Part shown: positions 50,018-58,720 of the stretch, piece by piece | How the letters are laid out: every line of letters starts with the position of its first letter | Position numbering within the stretch: the first letter of the stretch is position 1 | From: Pseudonocardia sp. DSM 110487 | GTDB lineage: Bacteria; Actinomycetota; Actinomycetes; Mycobacteriales; Pseudonocardiaceae | Assembly (NCBI RefSeq): GCF_019468565.1 | Contig: NZ_CP080521.1 | Span: forward strand, 2,790,001-2,854,000 | DNA: 64,000 bases | Reading direction: 5' to 3' | Translations under genes and position numbers: made by a program | The notes under the pieces: generated by a model | Told to the model about the DNA's origin: nothing | Databases searched by the model: none | The model's input: the letters and a program-made list of their open reading frames with translations, nothing else

Positions 50018-51795
50018 GCGGCCTGTCGCGCCAGCCCGGACCGCAGCGGGGCGAACTTCGCGATGCTGTCGTCCAGCCCGCCGGGGCGGGCGCTGAGCAG
50101 CCAGCACACCCGCTGCTCGACGAGCAGCGCGTCGAGGCGGTGCAGCAGTTCGGTGGCTGCCGCCGGCGTCAGCCGGTCGACCCCGCCCGCGGCGATGAGC
50201 GCCGCCGAGAACCGGGCGAGCGCGATGGCCTGGGCGGTCTCCCGCACCGCGACATCCCCGTCGGCGGCGGCCGGCCGGGCTCGCGCGAGCGCATCGGCCG
50301 CGGCCGAGAGCACCCGCTCGGCCTCGGCCACCGCATCAGGGGCCACCGCGGGCGCGGTCCCGAACAGCCCGGCGAAGAGCACGGAGCCGTTGAGGAGCGG
50401 CGCGTCGACCAGGTCGGCGACCGAGCCCGCCGCGGTGAGCACCGCACCGATCCCGGGCCCGTCGAAGACCACGCGGTCGAGCGCCGCGGCGAGGTCGATG
50501 TCCCGGTTGCTGTCGAGGCACCAGCTCACGGCGGCCCCGAACAGCAGCCCTGGGTAGGTCACGGTCGGCGGTTCGAGGTGGCCGTGGTCGCCCCACGACG
50601 TCACCACGTAGCCGCCGGCACCGTGCTCGCGGCCGATCTCGGCGGCGTCGAGGAGGTTCTCCACCGCGTTGTCGAGCCGCCCGACGATCGAGTTCCACGC
50701 CGCGGTGCCCGGCGCGACCCAGAACGGCCGACCGGCCGAGGTGAGCGACTTCGCCCGCGCCCGGAAGCCGCCTGCGAGCGCCTCCATGTCGAATCCGTCG
50801 GCCGCCCACTGCCGGTGCTGCGGCGGGGTCGCTCGGTCGAGGGCCGCGCGGGCGTGCGAGGGACCGTCGTACTGCCACACCACCGGGATGAGACCGGCCG
50901 TCGGCAGCGCCTCGGCGACCTCGGGATGGTCGGCCAGGACGTCGGCCCAGAACAGGACCTCGTAGCCGTCCTCGAGCAGCGGGGTGGCCACGCGCAGCAG
51001 GTGGTCGAGGTACACCTGGCCGAGGCCGCGCTCGGCGGCGTCGTCAGCGCTCCGTCCCTTCCCCAGCTCCCACGGCTCGTCGGCGCCGATGTTCACGCGG
51101 CGGGAGCGGACGGTGGCGGCGAGCTCCCGCACCAGCTCGACGGCGAACGCGGCGTTCTCGGGCGTCGGCGCCAGCGTGCTGGGCCTGCGGAGCCGGCCGT
51201 GGATCGTGAAGCCCTCCGGCTTCTCGGCGCGCTCCCGGTACGGCTCGTGGGCGAGCCAGCGCTCCATGTGCCCGAGCGTGTTCTGGTTCGCCACCAACGT
51301 GATCCCGTGCGCGGCGCACAGTGCGTCGAGCCAGCGCATGTCGTCGGCGGTGAGCGGGCTTGCCCCCGCCCACACCGTCGAATGGTCGGCGTAGGCGAAC
51401 GTGTGCTCGGTGTAGAGCTCCAGCTGGTTCATCCGCGCGGCGGCGAGGAGCTCGACGTAGCGGCGCAGGGTGCGGCGCGTGGGCACCCGGTCGCGGCTGA
51501 CGTCGAGCATGAAGCCGCGCACGGGGAAGTCCGGCCAGTCCCGCACCCGCACGGCGTGGCCTGCCAGGCCGGGGTCGGCGCGCACCTGATCGAGGGTCTG
51601 GCGGGCGTAGCGCAGCCCGGCGTCGTCGCGGTAGCCGATCCGCGTGCCGTCGCGGTCGCGCACGAGGCTGTAGCCCTGCTCTGGCAGGTCCGGGTCCTGG
51701 CGCACCTCGACCGGGGCGTTCGGCCCCGGTCCGGGCCCGGCGAGCACCTCCAGCGAGCGGGGGACGGGGAACAGGGGAGCGGTCGACGGCAGCAC
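50011..51795 (-). CDS. GH20-like beta-N-acetylhexosaminidase
   Basis: A 594-residue protein with an N-terminal GH20b-like domain (about residues 1-85) and a (beta/alpha)8 GH20 domain that starts FPVRGFMLDVSRDRVPT. The Asp-Glu pair is visible in VNIGADEPWELGKGRS near residue 243, and WQYDGPSHARAAL and VVTSWGDHGHLEPP follow. Family 20 enzymes remove terminal beta-GlcNAc or GalNAc by substrate-assisted catalysis. No signal peptide is evident, so it may be cytoplasmic and act on imported oligosaccharides. Neighbouring genes also target glycans. Confidence 0.86.
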   Translation of the reverse strand: MLPSTAPLFPVPRSLEVLAGPGPGPNAPVEVRQDPDLPEQGYSLVRDRDGTRIGYRDDAGLRYARQTLDQVRADPGLAGHAVRVRDWPDFPVRGFMLDVSRDRVPTRRTLRRYVELLAAARMNQLELYTEHTFAYADHSTVWAGASPLTADDMRWLDALCAAHGITLVANQNTLGHMERWLAHEPYRERAEKPEGFTIHGRLRRPSTLAPTPENAAFAVELVRELAATVRSRRVNIGADEPWELGKGRSADDAAERGLGQVYLDHLLRVATPLLEDGYEVLFWADVLADHPEVAEALPTAGLIPVVWQYDGPSHARAALDRATPPQHRQWAADGFDMEALAGGFRARAKSLTSAGRPFWVAPGTAAWNSIVGRLDNAVENLLDAAEIGREHGAGGYVVTSWGDHGHLEPPTVTYPGLLFGAAVSWCLDSNRDIDLAAALDRVVFDGPGIGAVLTAAGSVADLVDAPLLNGSVLFAGLFGTAPAVAPDAVAEAERVLSAAADALARARPAAADGDVAVRETAQAIALARFSAALIAAGGVDRLTPAAATELLHRLDALLVEQRVCWLLSARPGGLDDSIAKFAPLRSGLARQAAQ

Positions 51796-52001
51796 CCGAT
51801 CATGGTGCCTTGTGGGGAGCCGGGCGGGCCGAGGCTCGGCGGAAACGTCGATCTGTCGGGTGGCGCCGGCCGGATCGCGGAGGCCCGGGTGGGGCGGGTG
51901 CGGTGCTGCGGTAGCGGTGCCCGGTTACCCGATCAAGGCTCCGTGACAAGCCACTGGCCCGATCTCATCATTTCGGTGGAGCGGTAGACGACCTGAGGGC
52001 G

Positions 52002-52844
52002 ATGCCGTCCGCTGGCTCGGCGCGCAGCCTGATGCACATGCCACGCGTGGACACGCAGCCCGAAGCCACAACGTCACGCGCCTGGTGGTGCAGCCCTTCG
52101 GCGTGGGGCGTGCTGTTCGCGGTCGGTGTCTGGCATGCGCGCCGATCACCGGGCCGCCCCGCATCGTCTCGGCGCGGCACGCTCCCGCCCGGACAGCGAC
52201 GAGTGGACGGCTTTCCGCGCTTCGGCACGCACCTGTCCGATCCACCGCCTGTGGTCCCGCCGACCCCGACCATCGACGTCACCGGTGCCATCCAGGCCCC
52301 GCTCACCGTCGCGCTGACCGACCTCGACGATCTGCCGCCGGTCGATCAGGTCTCCGACTTCCACTGTGTCGCGGGCTGGTCGGCCACCGGACTGCGTTGG
52401 GAGGGCGTCTCCTTCTCCACCTTCTACCGCACCCTGATCGCGCCCCGGCTGACGCCCGGAACGACCGTCACGCATCTCGTCTTTCGTGGGTTGGACGGCT
52501 TCGCGTCGGTCGTCCAGCTCGACGACGCGCTGGCCGACGACGTGCTGATCGCCACCCGACTCGACGGGCGGCCGCTCAGCGGTGCACATGGTGCGCCGGT
52601 CCGGCTGGTGAGCCCGAGACAGTACGGATACATCAACACGAAGCATCTGTGTTCGATCGAGGTTCATCCGAGCGAGCCGCGTCTCGAGCACCCGCTCAGC
52701 CGGTTCCAACTGATCGCGTCGCACCCACGTGGCCGGGTGTGGATGGAGGAACGTCACCCGACGTACCCGATCGCTGTCATCGGGCCGATCTACCGCGCGA
52801 TCGGCCGTGCCGGGCTATGGCTGATCGCCCGCCGCGCGCGCTGA
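52002..52844 (+). CDS. molybdopterin-dependent oxidoreductase (sulfite-oxidase fold)
   Basis: A 280-residue SUOX-fold protein. The Moco region is DFHCVAGWSATGLRWEGV with the Mo-ligand Cys. LLVSPRQYGYINTKHL-type residues (VRLVSPRQYGYINTKHL) follow near residue 215, and a C-terminal basic end is YRAIGRAGLWLIARRAR. The N-terminal ~50 residues are unusually rich in Arg/Trp and may not be translated; starts at 52032 and 52038 are alternatives. No heme or membrane partner is adjacent. The substrate is unknown; the distant XdhC-like gene serves other molybdoenzymes. Confidence 0.8.
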   Translation: MPSAGSARSLMHMPRVDTQPEATTSRAWWCSPSAWGVLFAVGVWHARRSPGRPASSRRGTLPPGQRRVDGFPRFGTHLSDPPPVVPPTPTIDVTGAIQAPLTVALTDLDDLPPVDQVSDFHCVAGWSATGLRWEGVSFSTFYRTLIAPRLTPGTTVTHLVFRGLDGFASVVQLDDALADDVLIATRLDGRPLSGAHGAPVRLVSPRQYGYINTKHLCSIEVHPSEPRLEHPLSRFQLIASHPRGRVWMEERHPTYPIAVIGPIYRAIGRAGLWLIARRAR

Positions 52845-53084
52845 GGGTCGCGGCGACAGCAGCGAGCCCGGGGCTCGGCGGCGACCACCTCGGCGTCGGC
52901 GTCGTGGTCGGCTACTGCGTACGGCGCGCAGAGCACCTCGCGCTGCCGTAGAACGACGACAGCGCATCCCTGCACGTGCTCGAACCGTCGCCGGCCGTGG
53001 TTGGCCGAGCCGGGAGCGGCGCGCGACCGGACAATCCTCCCCTCCGGGGTGACAGTGGCAGTGATCGATGTCACGCTTTCCGGC

Positions 53085-54689
53085 ATGACCGCGGAGAGCG
53101 AGCGCGTTCGCACCGACGTCGACAAGGCCCTGCTCGGGCACGCCACCTATCGCAGCCTCGGTGAGCAGAAGCTCTCGCCCGCCGAGGAGCGGTTCGAGAA
53201 GGGGCGCCGCACCATCGGGCTCTTCCTCGCACCGCTCGTCACGATCGTCTTCCTGCTGTTGCCGCTTCCCCTCGAACCGGCGCAGAAGACGCTCGCGGCG
53301 GTGCTGCTCGGCGTCGTCATCCTGTGGGTCACCGAGGCGGTGCCGATCCCGATCGGCGGCCTCCTCGGGGTGGCGGTGGTCGTGTTCCTGCAGGTCGAGC
53401 CGGCCGACGACGTCCTTGCGCGGTTCGGCTCGTCCACGGTGTTCACGTTCATCGGGGCGTTCATCCTCGCGCAGGCGATGCTCAAGCACGGCGTGGCGCG
53501 GCGGTTCGCGTTCTTCATCCTGGCTCTGCCCAGGGTCGGGCGCTCCACTGCCGGGGTGATCATCGCGTTCGGCGCCATCACCTGCGTGCTGTCGGCGTTC
53601 GTGTCGAACACCGCCACCGTCGCGATGCTGCTGCCCACGGCACTGGGCATCCTCGCCGTGATCGCCAAGATGCTGCAGGACCGCGGCATGGTGGCCGTCG
53701 ACTTCGACCCGCTCCGGTTGCGCGTCGGGGCCGCGATCATGTTGATGCTGGCCTACGGCGCGAGCGTCGGCGGCCTGCTCACGCCGGTGGGTAGCCCGCC
53801 CAACCTGATCGGCCGTGGGCTGATCGAGGAGGCCACCGGGCAGCGCATCAGCTTCGCGGCCTGGATGGGCATGGCGATACCGGTGTGCGTGCTGATGTTC
53901 GTGGCGCTCGCGGTGGTGCTGCTCCTGCTCAACAAGCCGGAGATCAAGCAGATCGAGGGCGTCGAGGAGTACGTCGCCCAGCAGCGCGCCGAGATGGGGC
54001 CGTTGTCGCGCGCGGAGAAGAACACGCTGATCGCGTTCGGCATCACGGTCCTGTTGTGGATCTTCCCCGGCATCGTGGCGCTCGTCGCCGGTACCGAGTC
54101 CGACTTCTACGGCGCGGTGTCCGACCGGCTCGACGAGGGCATGGTCGCCGTGCTCGGCGCCTCGTTGCTCTACCTGCTGCCCGTCGACTGGCAGGCCCGC
54201 GAGTTCACGCTGCGCTGGCGGGACGCCGCCGAGATCGACTGGGGCACGATCGTGCTGTTCGGCACCGGCATCATCTTCGGCGGGCTGCTGTCGTCCACCG
54301 GGCTCGCCGAGACGATCGGCAACGGGGTGTCGAGCGGGTTGGGGCTCACCAGCATCATCCCGATCACGATCTTCGCCGTGCTGCTGGCGATCATCGTCTC
54401 GGAGACCACGAGCAACACGGCGTCGGCCGCCGTGGTGGTGCCGATCGTCATCCCGGTGGCGATCGCGGCGGGCGTCAACCCGTTCGTTCCCGCGCTGGCG
54501 GCCACGTTCGCGGCCTCGTTCGGCTTCATGCTGCCGGTGTCGACTCCGCAGAACGCCGTGGTCTACGGCTCGGGCGCGGTGCCGATCACCACGATGATCC
54601 GGTCCGGGTTCTCGTTCGACATCCTCGGGGCGATCCTCATCATAGTGATCCTGCCGCTGATGGTCGCCGTGATGGGATTCGGTATGTGA
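53085..54689 (+). CDS. DASS/SLC13-family dicarboxylate transporter
   Basis: A 534-residue carrier with about 11-12 helices. The divalent anion:Na+ symporter signature appears twice: FVSNTATVAMLLPTALGIL near residue 178 and SETTSNTASAAVVVPIVIPV near residue 440. LTPVGSPPNLIG forms the first hairpin. These carriers import C4-dicarboxylates such as succinate, malate or tartrate with Na+. The first ~45 residues are a charged cytoplasmic extension. ATG 53085 is chosen; GTG codons at 53049 and 53055 are possible. Its stop overlaps the dehydrogenase start (GTGA). Confidence 0.88.
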   Translation: MTAESERVRTDVDKALLGHATYRSLGEQKLSPAEERFEKGRRTIGLFLAPLVTIVFLLLPLPLEPAQKTLAAVLLGVVILWVTEAVPIPIGGLLGVAVVVFLQVEPADDVLARFGSSTVFTFIGAFILAQAMLKHGVARRFAFFILALPRVGRSTAGVIIAFGAITCVLSAFVSNTATVAMLLPTALGILAVIAKMLQDRGMVAVDFDPLRLRVGAAIMLMLAYGASVGGLLTPVGSPPNLIGRGLIEEATGQRISFAAWMGMAIPVCVLMFVALAVVLLLLNKPEIKQIEGVEEYVAQQRAEMGPLSRAEKNTLIAFGITVLLWIFPGIVALVAGTESDFYGAVSDRLDEGMVAVLGASLLYLLPVDWQAREFTLRWRDAAEIDWGTIVLFGTGIIFGGLLSSTGLAETIGNGVSSGLGLTSIIPITIFAVLLAIIVSETTSNTASAAVVVPIVIPVAIAAGVNPFVPALAATFAASFGFMLPVSTPQNAVVYGSGAVPITTMIRSGFSFDILGAILIIVILPLMVAVMGFGM

Positions 54690-55732
54690 GCAGCATTGCC
54701 GTGATCCCCGGGGACGGGATCGGAACCGAAGTCATCGAGGCCGCCCGCACCGTGCTCGACGCCGCCTGCGCGCGGCACGGCGTCACGCTCTCCTACACCG
54801 AGTTCGACTGGTCCTGCCAGCGCTACGAGCAGGAGGGCGCGATGATGCCGGCCGACGGCATCGAGACGCTGCGCGGGTTCGACGCGATCCTGCTCGGCGC
54901 CGTCGGCTGGCCGGGCGTGCCCGACCACGTCTCGCTGTGGGGCCTGCTCATCCCGATCCGGCGCGCGTTCCGCCAGTACGTCAACCTGCGCCCGATCCGG
55001 GTGTTCGAGGGCGTGCAGAGCCCGCTGCGGGTCGCCGACGACGTCGACTTCGTGGTCGTGCGGGAGAACAACGAGGGCGAGTACTCCGAGGTCGGTGGCC
55101 GGGTGAACCGCGGCTTCCCGGACGAGCTCGCGGTGCAGGAGTCGATCTTCACTCGGGTCGGGGTGAGCCGGATCGCCGACTACGCGTTCGAGCTGGCGAA
55201 GGCCCGGCGCGGCTACGTCACGTCGGCCACCAAGTCGAACGGGATCGTGCACACCCTCCCGTTCTGGGACGAGGTCGTGGCCGAGCGCGCGGCGCTGCAT
55301 CCGGACGTGCGGTTCGACAGCGAGCACATCGACGCACTCGCGGCGAAGTTCGTGCTGCAGCCGCGGCGGTTCGACGTGGTGGTGGGATCCAACCTGTTCG
55401 GCGACATCCTCTCCGACCTCGCCGCCGCCGTCGCCGGCTCGATCGGCATCGCCCCGTCGGGCAACTTGAACCCGGAGAAGGAGTTCCCGTCCATGTTCGA
55501 GCCGGTGCACGGCTCGGCGCCGGACATCGCAGGGCAGGGCATCGCCAACCCCGTCGGCGCGGTGTGGTCGGCCGCGATGATGCTGGAGCACCTGGGCCAC
55601 GGCGCGGCGGCCGCCGACATCCTGCGCGCGATGGAGACGACCCTGGCCAAGCCGGAGACCCGCACGAGGGACCTGGGCGGCACGGCAACCACGACGGAGG
55701 CGACCCAGGCCCTGGTGGCTGCGCTGGGCTGA
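54686..55732 (+). CDS. D-malate/tartrate dehydrogenase (isopropylmalate dehydrogenase family)
   Basis: A 348-residue beta-decarboxylating dehydrogenase. The N-terminus is IAVIPGDGIGTEVIEAARTVLD, with VVVRENNEGEYSEVGGR near residue 125, metal-site VVGSNLFGDILSDLAAAV near 230, and FEPVHGSAPDIAGQGIANPVGAVWSAAMMLEHL near 270. The loop GLLIPIRRAFRQYVNLRPIR suits the D-malate/tartrate branch rather than LeuB, which has different loop residues. The GTG start is coupled to the dicarboxylate carrier, supporting a role in oxidising imported D-malate or tartrate. LeuB activity cannot be excluded. Confidence 0.87.
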   Translation: MSSIAVIPGDGIGTEVIEAARTVLDAACARHGVTLSYTEFDWSCQRYEQEGAMMPADGIETLRGFDAILLGAVGWPGVPDHVSLWGLLIPIRRAFRQYVNLRPIRVFEGVQSPLRVADDVDFVVVRENNEGEYSEVGGRVNRGFPDELAVQESIFTRVGVSRIADYAFELAKARRGYVTSATKSNGIVHTLPFWDEVVAERAALHPDVRFDSEHIDALAAKFVLQPRRFDVVVGSNLFGDILSDLAAAVAGSIGIAPSGNLNPEKEFPSMFEPVHGSAPDIAGQGIANPVGAVWSAAMMLEHLGHGAAAADILRAMETTLAKPETRTRDLGGTATTTEATQALVAALG

Positions 55733-55741
55733 CGCCTGAAC

Positions 55742-57115
55742 TCACCCGGAGGCGAGGACCTTGCCAGGGTTCAGGATGCCCAGCGGGTCGAACGCTTCCT
55801 TGATCTTGCGGTGCAGGCCGAGGCTCAGCTCGCCCAGTTCCGTCTCCAGCCAGTCGCGCTTCAGGACGCCAACGCCGTGCTCGCCGGTGATCGTGCCGCC
55901 CAGCGCCAGGCCGAGCCGCATGATCGCGTCGAACGCCTTCTGGGCCCGCTCGACGGCGGCGGGGTCGCCGCGGTCGAAGATCACGGTGGGGTGCATGTTG
56001 CCGTCGCCGACGTGGCCGGGGCAGGACACGAGGACGTCGTGCTCGACGGCGATCGCCGTGATGCCGTCGAGCAGCTCCACCAGCCTCGCGCGGGGCACGG
56101 CCACGTCGTCGATGAGCGTGGAGCCGAGCTTCTCCACCGCGAAGTGGACGATCCGGCGCGCCTGCATGAGCATCTCCGACTCCGTGGCGTCGGAGGCCAC
56201 GGCGACGTCGAGCGCGCCCAGCTCGGTGCAGATCGCGCCCATCGCCTCGACGTCCTCGGCCGCGCGGGGGCCGCGGTCGGACTGGGTGAGCAGCAGCGCG
56301 CCGGCGCCGGTGGGCAGGCCCATGTCGCGGTAGTCCTGGATCGCGCGCACCGTGACGCGGTCGAGGAACTCGCACAGCGACGGCTGCAGGCCCGCGGCCA
56401 TGATCCGCGTGACGGCCGCGAGCGCGTCGGCGGCCGACGCGAACGCCGCCGCCATGGTGAGGGCCGCCTCGGGCGCGGGACGAAGGCCGAGCGTCGCTCG
56501 AGTGATCACGCCGAGCGTGCCCTCGGAGCCCACGATCAGTTTGGTGAGGTCGTAGCCCGCCACGCCCTTTGCGGTGCGCCGCCCGGTGCGCAACAGCTCC
56601 CCGGACGCGGTGACGACCTCGAGGCCGCGCACGAAGTCGGCCGTCACCCCGTACTTCACGCAGCACAGCCCGCCGGCGTTGGTGGCGAGGTTGCCGCCGA
56701 TCGTCGACATCTCCCACGACGACGGGTCGGGCGGGTAGTACATGTCCTGCTCCAGCACCGCGCGCGACAGCACGGCGTTGAGCACGCCCGGCTCGACGAC
56801 GGCCACCTGGTCGACCGGGTCGATCTCCAGGATCCGGTCCATCCGGGTCAGCGAGAGCACGATGCCGCCGTCCACGGCGTTGGCGGCGCCGGACAGGCCC
56901 GACCGCGCACCCTGCGGCACCACCGGCACCCGGTGCGCCGACGCGACCCGCAGCACGTGCTGCACCTGTTCCGTCTCCGTAGGACGCACGACCGCGAGCG
57001 GGGCACCCGCCGCGCAGAAGCTCGCCTCGTCGAAGCGGTAGGCGTCGGTGCTCGTGGAGTCGGTGATCAGCGCTTCGGCCGGAAGGCCTGCGGCCAGCTC
57101 ATCGAGAACCGTCAT
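55742..57115 (-). CDS. GlcD-type FAD-linked 2-hydroxyacid oxidase
   Basis: A 457-residue VAO/PCMH-fold oxidase with an FAD-oxidase C-terminal domain. Motifs: VPVVPQGARSGLSGAANAVDGGIVLSL (FAD), STIGGNLATNAGGLCCVKYG, VGSEGTLGVITRATLGLRP, and a GHVGDGNMHP metal site near residue 365. It matches glycolate or D-lactate oxidases. It is downstream of, and overlaps by 17 bases, the GntR gene. Glycolate from sugar-acid cleavage or D-2-hydroxy acids are likely substrates; this is inference from context. Confidence 0.88.
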   Translation of the reverse strand: MTVLDELAAGLPAEALITDSTSTDAYRFDEASFCAAGAPLAVVRPTETEQVQHVLRVASAHRVPVVPQGARSGLSGAANAVDGGIVLSLTRMDRILEIDPVDQVAVVEPGVLNAVLSRAVLEQDMYYPPDPSSWEMSTIGGNLATNAGGLCCVKYGVTADFVRGLEVVTASGELLRTGRRTAKGVAGYDLTKLIVGSEGTLGVITRATLGLRPAPEAALTMAAAFASAADALAAVTRIMAAGLQPSLCEFLDRVTVRAIQDYRDMGLPTGAGALLLTQSDRGPRAAEDVEAMGAICTELGALDVAVASDATESEMLMQARRIVHFAVEKLGSTLIDDVAVPRARLVELLDGITAIAVEHDVLVSCPGHVGDGNMHPTVIFDRGDPAAVERAQKAFDAIMRLGLALGGTITGEHGVGVLKRDWLETELGELSLGLHRKIKEAFDPLGILNPGKVLASG

Positions 57116-57752
57116 GGGTCTCCTCCCTGAGACGGGCGTGTGACAGCTCCAGGTGTTCCCGCATCGCCTCCGCCGCAGCCGCAGGATCGCAGGCGAGCAC
57201 GGCGTCGGCGACCCGCCGGTGCTCGGCGAGCGCCTGGGGGCCGATGCCGCGGTGGTAGTACTGCCGGTAGATGTGCAGGTGCCAGTTCGTGCGCTGGAAC
57301 GCCTCCCGCACCTGGTCGCTCCCCGCGAGCTCGGCGAGCAGCAGGTGGAAGCGGGCGTCGTGAGCGGAGAACGCGCGGTAGGCGGCGTAGGTGTCCGACT
57401 CGGGGGCGTCGGCGGTGGCGAGCTCGGCCTTGAGCCGGGCGCGGCCGGCCGGGGTGGCTCGCTCCGCGGCGGTGGCCGCCGCCCACGGCTCGATGAGCAG
57501 CCGGAACCGGTAGAGGTCGGCCAGCTGGTCGGCCGTGAGCAGCGGCGTGGTGCGGTAGCCGCGCAGCGGTTCCTTCACGACGAGCTGCGCCGACTCCAGT
57601 CTCGCGAGGGCCTCCCTCACCGGGGTGGGGGAGACGCCCAGTTCGCGGGCCAGCCCGTCGATGGACACGCGAGCGCCCGGCGCGATCGCGTGATCCATGA
57701 TCCGCGCCTTGATGGTCTCGTGGACGTCCTCGACCAGTCGCCCTGGCAACAC
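57099..57752 (-). CDS. GntR-family regulator, FCD subtype
   Basis: A 217-residue FadR-like regulator. The winged HTH covers residues ~1-75 (DVHETIKARIMDHAIAPGARVSIDGLARELGVSPTPVREALARLES). A C-terminal FCD helical ligand domain includes LYRFRLLIEPWAAATAAER, AFSAHDARFHLLLAELAGSD and LAEHRRVADAVLACDP, with Asp and His positions that bind metal and a carboxylate effector. GTG 57752 is used; a TTG two codons upstream abuts the 14-bp palindrome. It probably controls both the oxidase and the divergent sugar-acid genes. Confidence 0.88.
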   Translation of the reverse strand: MLPGRLVEDVHETIKARIMDHAIAPGARVSIDGLARELGVSPTPVREALARLESAQLVVKEPLRGYRTTPLLTADQLADLYRFRLLIEPWAAATAAERATPAGRARLKAELATADAPESDTYAAYRAFSAHDARFHLLLAELAGSDQVREAFQRTNWHLHIYRQYYHRGIGPQALAEHRRVADAVLACDPAAAAEAMREHLELSHARLREETHDGSR

Positions 57753-57758
57753 CGGCAA

Positions 57759-57772
57759 GATCCTATAGGATC
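57759..57772. promoter_or_regulatory. GATCCTATAGGATC palindrome, candidate GntR operator
   Basis: A perfect 14-bp palindrome lies between the divergent gntR and FAH/dehydratase genes, touching the upstream edge of gntR. Its centre TATA is unusual in this G+C context. FCD-type GntR regulators bind such short dyads, so this is a strong candidate site. Confidence 0.72.
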
Positions 57773-57805
57773 CGGGAGCAGCACTGACGCGACGGACAGG
57801 AGCCG

Positions 57806-58720
57806 GTGGAGAACATGGAGATCGTCCGCTACGTCGAGCAAGGGGCAGCGCAGCCGCGGGTGGGGGTGCGCCGGGACGGGAAGATCGCCCCGGTCCGCTT
57901 CGGCTCGGTGGCCGAGCTCCTGCGCGAGCCGCTCGACGCCCTGCGCGCCGGGCTCGAGCCCTCCGGAGCGGAGGTGGACGTCACCACCGTCACCTACCTG
58001 CCGCCGGTCGACGGGCGCACCGAGGTGTGGGCGTCCGGCGTCACCTACGAGCGCTCGCGCGAGGGCCGGGTGGAGGAGAGCGTCCAGGCCTCGGTCTACG
58101 AGCTGGTCTACGACGCGCCGCGCCCCGAGCTCTTCCTCAAGGCGGTGGCCTGGCGGGTCGTCACCGACGGCGAGCCGGTGGGGGTGCGCGCCGACTCCGA
58201 GATCGACGTCCCCGAGCCGGAGCTCGCGGTCGTCGCCAACAGCCGCGGCGAGATCGTCGGCTACACGGTCTGCAACGACGTGAGCTCGCGCTCCATCGAG
58301 GGCGTGAACCCGCTCTACATCCCGCAGGCGAAGGTCTTCAACGGTTCCTGCGCGCTGGCCACGGGTATCCGGCCCGCGTGGGAGGTCGACACCTCCGACC
58401 TCGCGATCACCATGAAGGTCGTGCGCGGCGGCGCCGTCGTGTTCGAGGGCGAGACGAGCACCGCCCGCCTGCACCGCACGCTCGAGGAGTTGGTGGAGGT
58501 GCTCTACGCCCCCAGCGACTTCCCCGACGGCGCGATCTTGTCCACCGGCACGGGTATCGTCCCCGAACTGAGCTTCTCGCTCACCGAGGGCGACCGCGTC
58601 GACATCGAGATCGCGCAGGTCGGAACCCTGTCCAACCCCGTCGTACGGGGCCGCGAACCGTTGTCATGGCTGGTGGACGCCCTCGAGCGTCCGGCGGCCA
58701 GGAGGAAGGGCCAGCAGTGA
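57806..58720 (+). CDS. FAH-family 2-keto-3-deoxy-pentonate dehydratase-like enzyme
   Basis: A 304-residue FAH-superfamily protein. Conserved runs are VWASGVTYERSREGR, SVYELVYDAPRPELFLKA, GVRADSEIDVPEPELAVV (metal Glu pair), NDVSSRSIEGVNPLYIPQAK and ILSTGTGIVPELSF. These match 2-dehydro-3-deoxy-D-arabinonate dehydratases, which yield alpha-ketoglutarate semialdehyde. The next gene encodes the dehydrogenase for that product, coupled by GTGA. Start choice: GTG 57806 with AGGAG 3 bases away, or ATG 57815. The parent sugar acid (arabinonate, xylonate or other) is unknown. Confidence 0.85.
   Translation: MENMEIVRYVEQGAAQPRVGVRRDGKIAPVRFGSVAELLREPLDALRAGLEPSGAEVDVTTVTYLPPVDGRTEVWASGVTYERSREGRVEESVQASVYELVYDAPRPELFLKAVAWRVVTDGEPVGVRADSEIDVPEPELAVVANSRGEIVGYTVCNDVSSRSIEGVNPLYIPQAKVFNGSCALATGIRPAWEVDTSDLAITMKVVRGGAVVFEGETSTARLHRTLEELVEVLYAPSDFPDGAILSTGTGIVPELSFSLTEGDRVDIEIAQVGTLSNPVVRGREPLSWLVDALERPAARRKGQQ

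Noticed and set aside
52845..53084. The gap before the dicarboxylate carrier checked for a small gene or RNA
   Set aside because: No family motif, tRNA-like fold or strong dyad was seen. Only a short GAGCCC/GGGCTC stem occurs near 52864.
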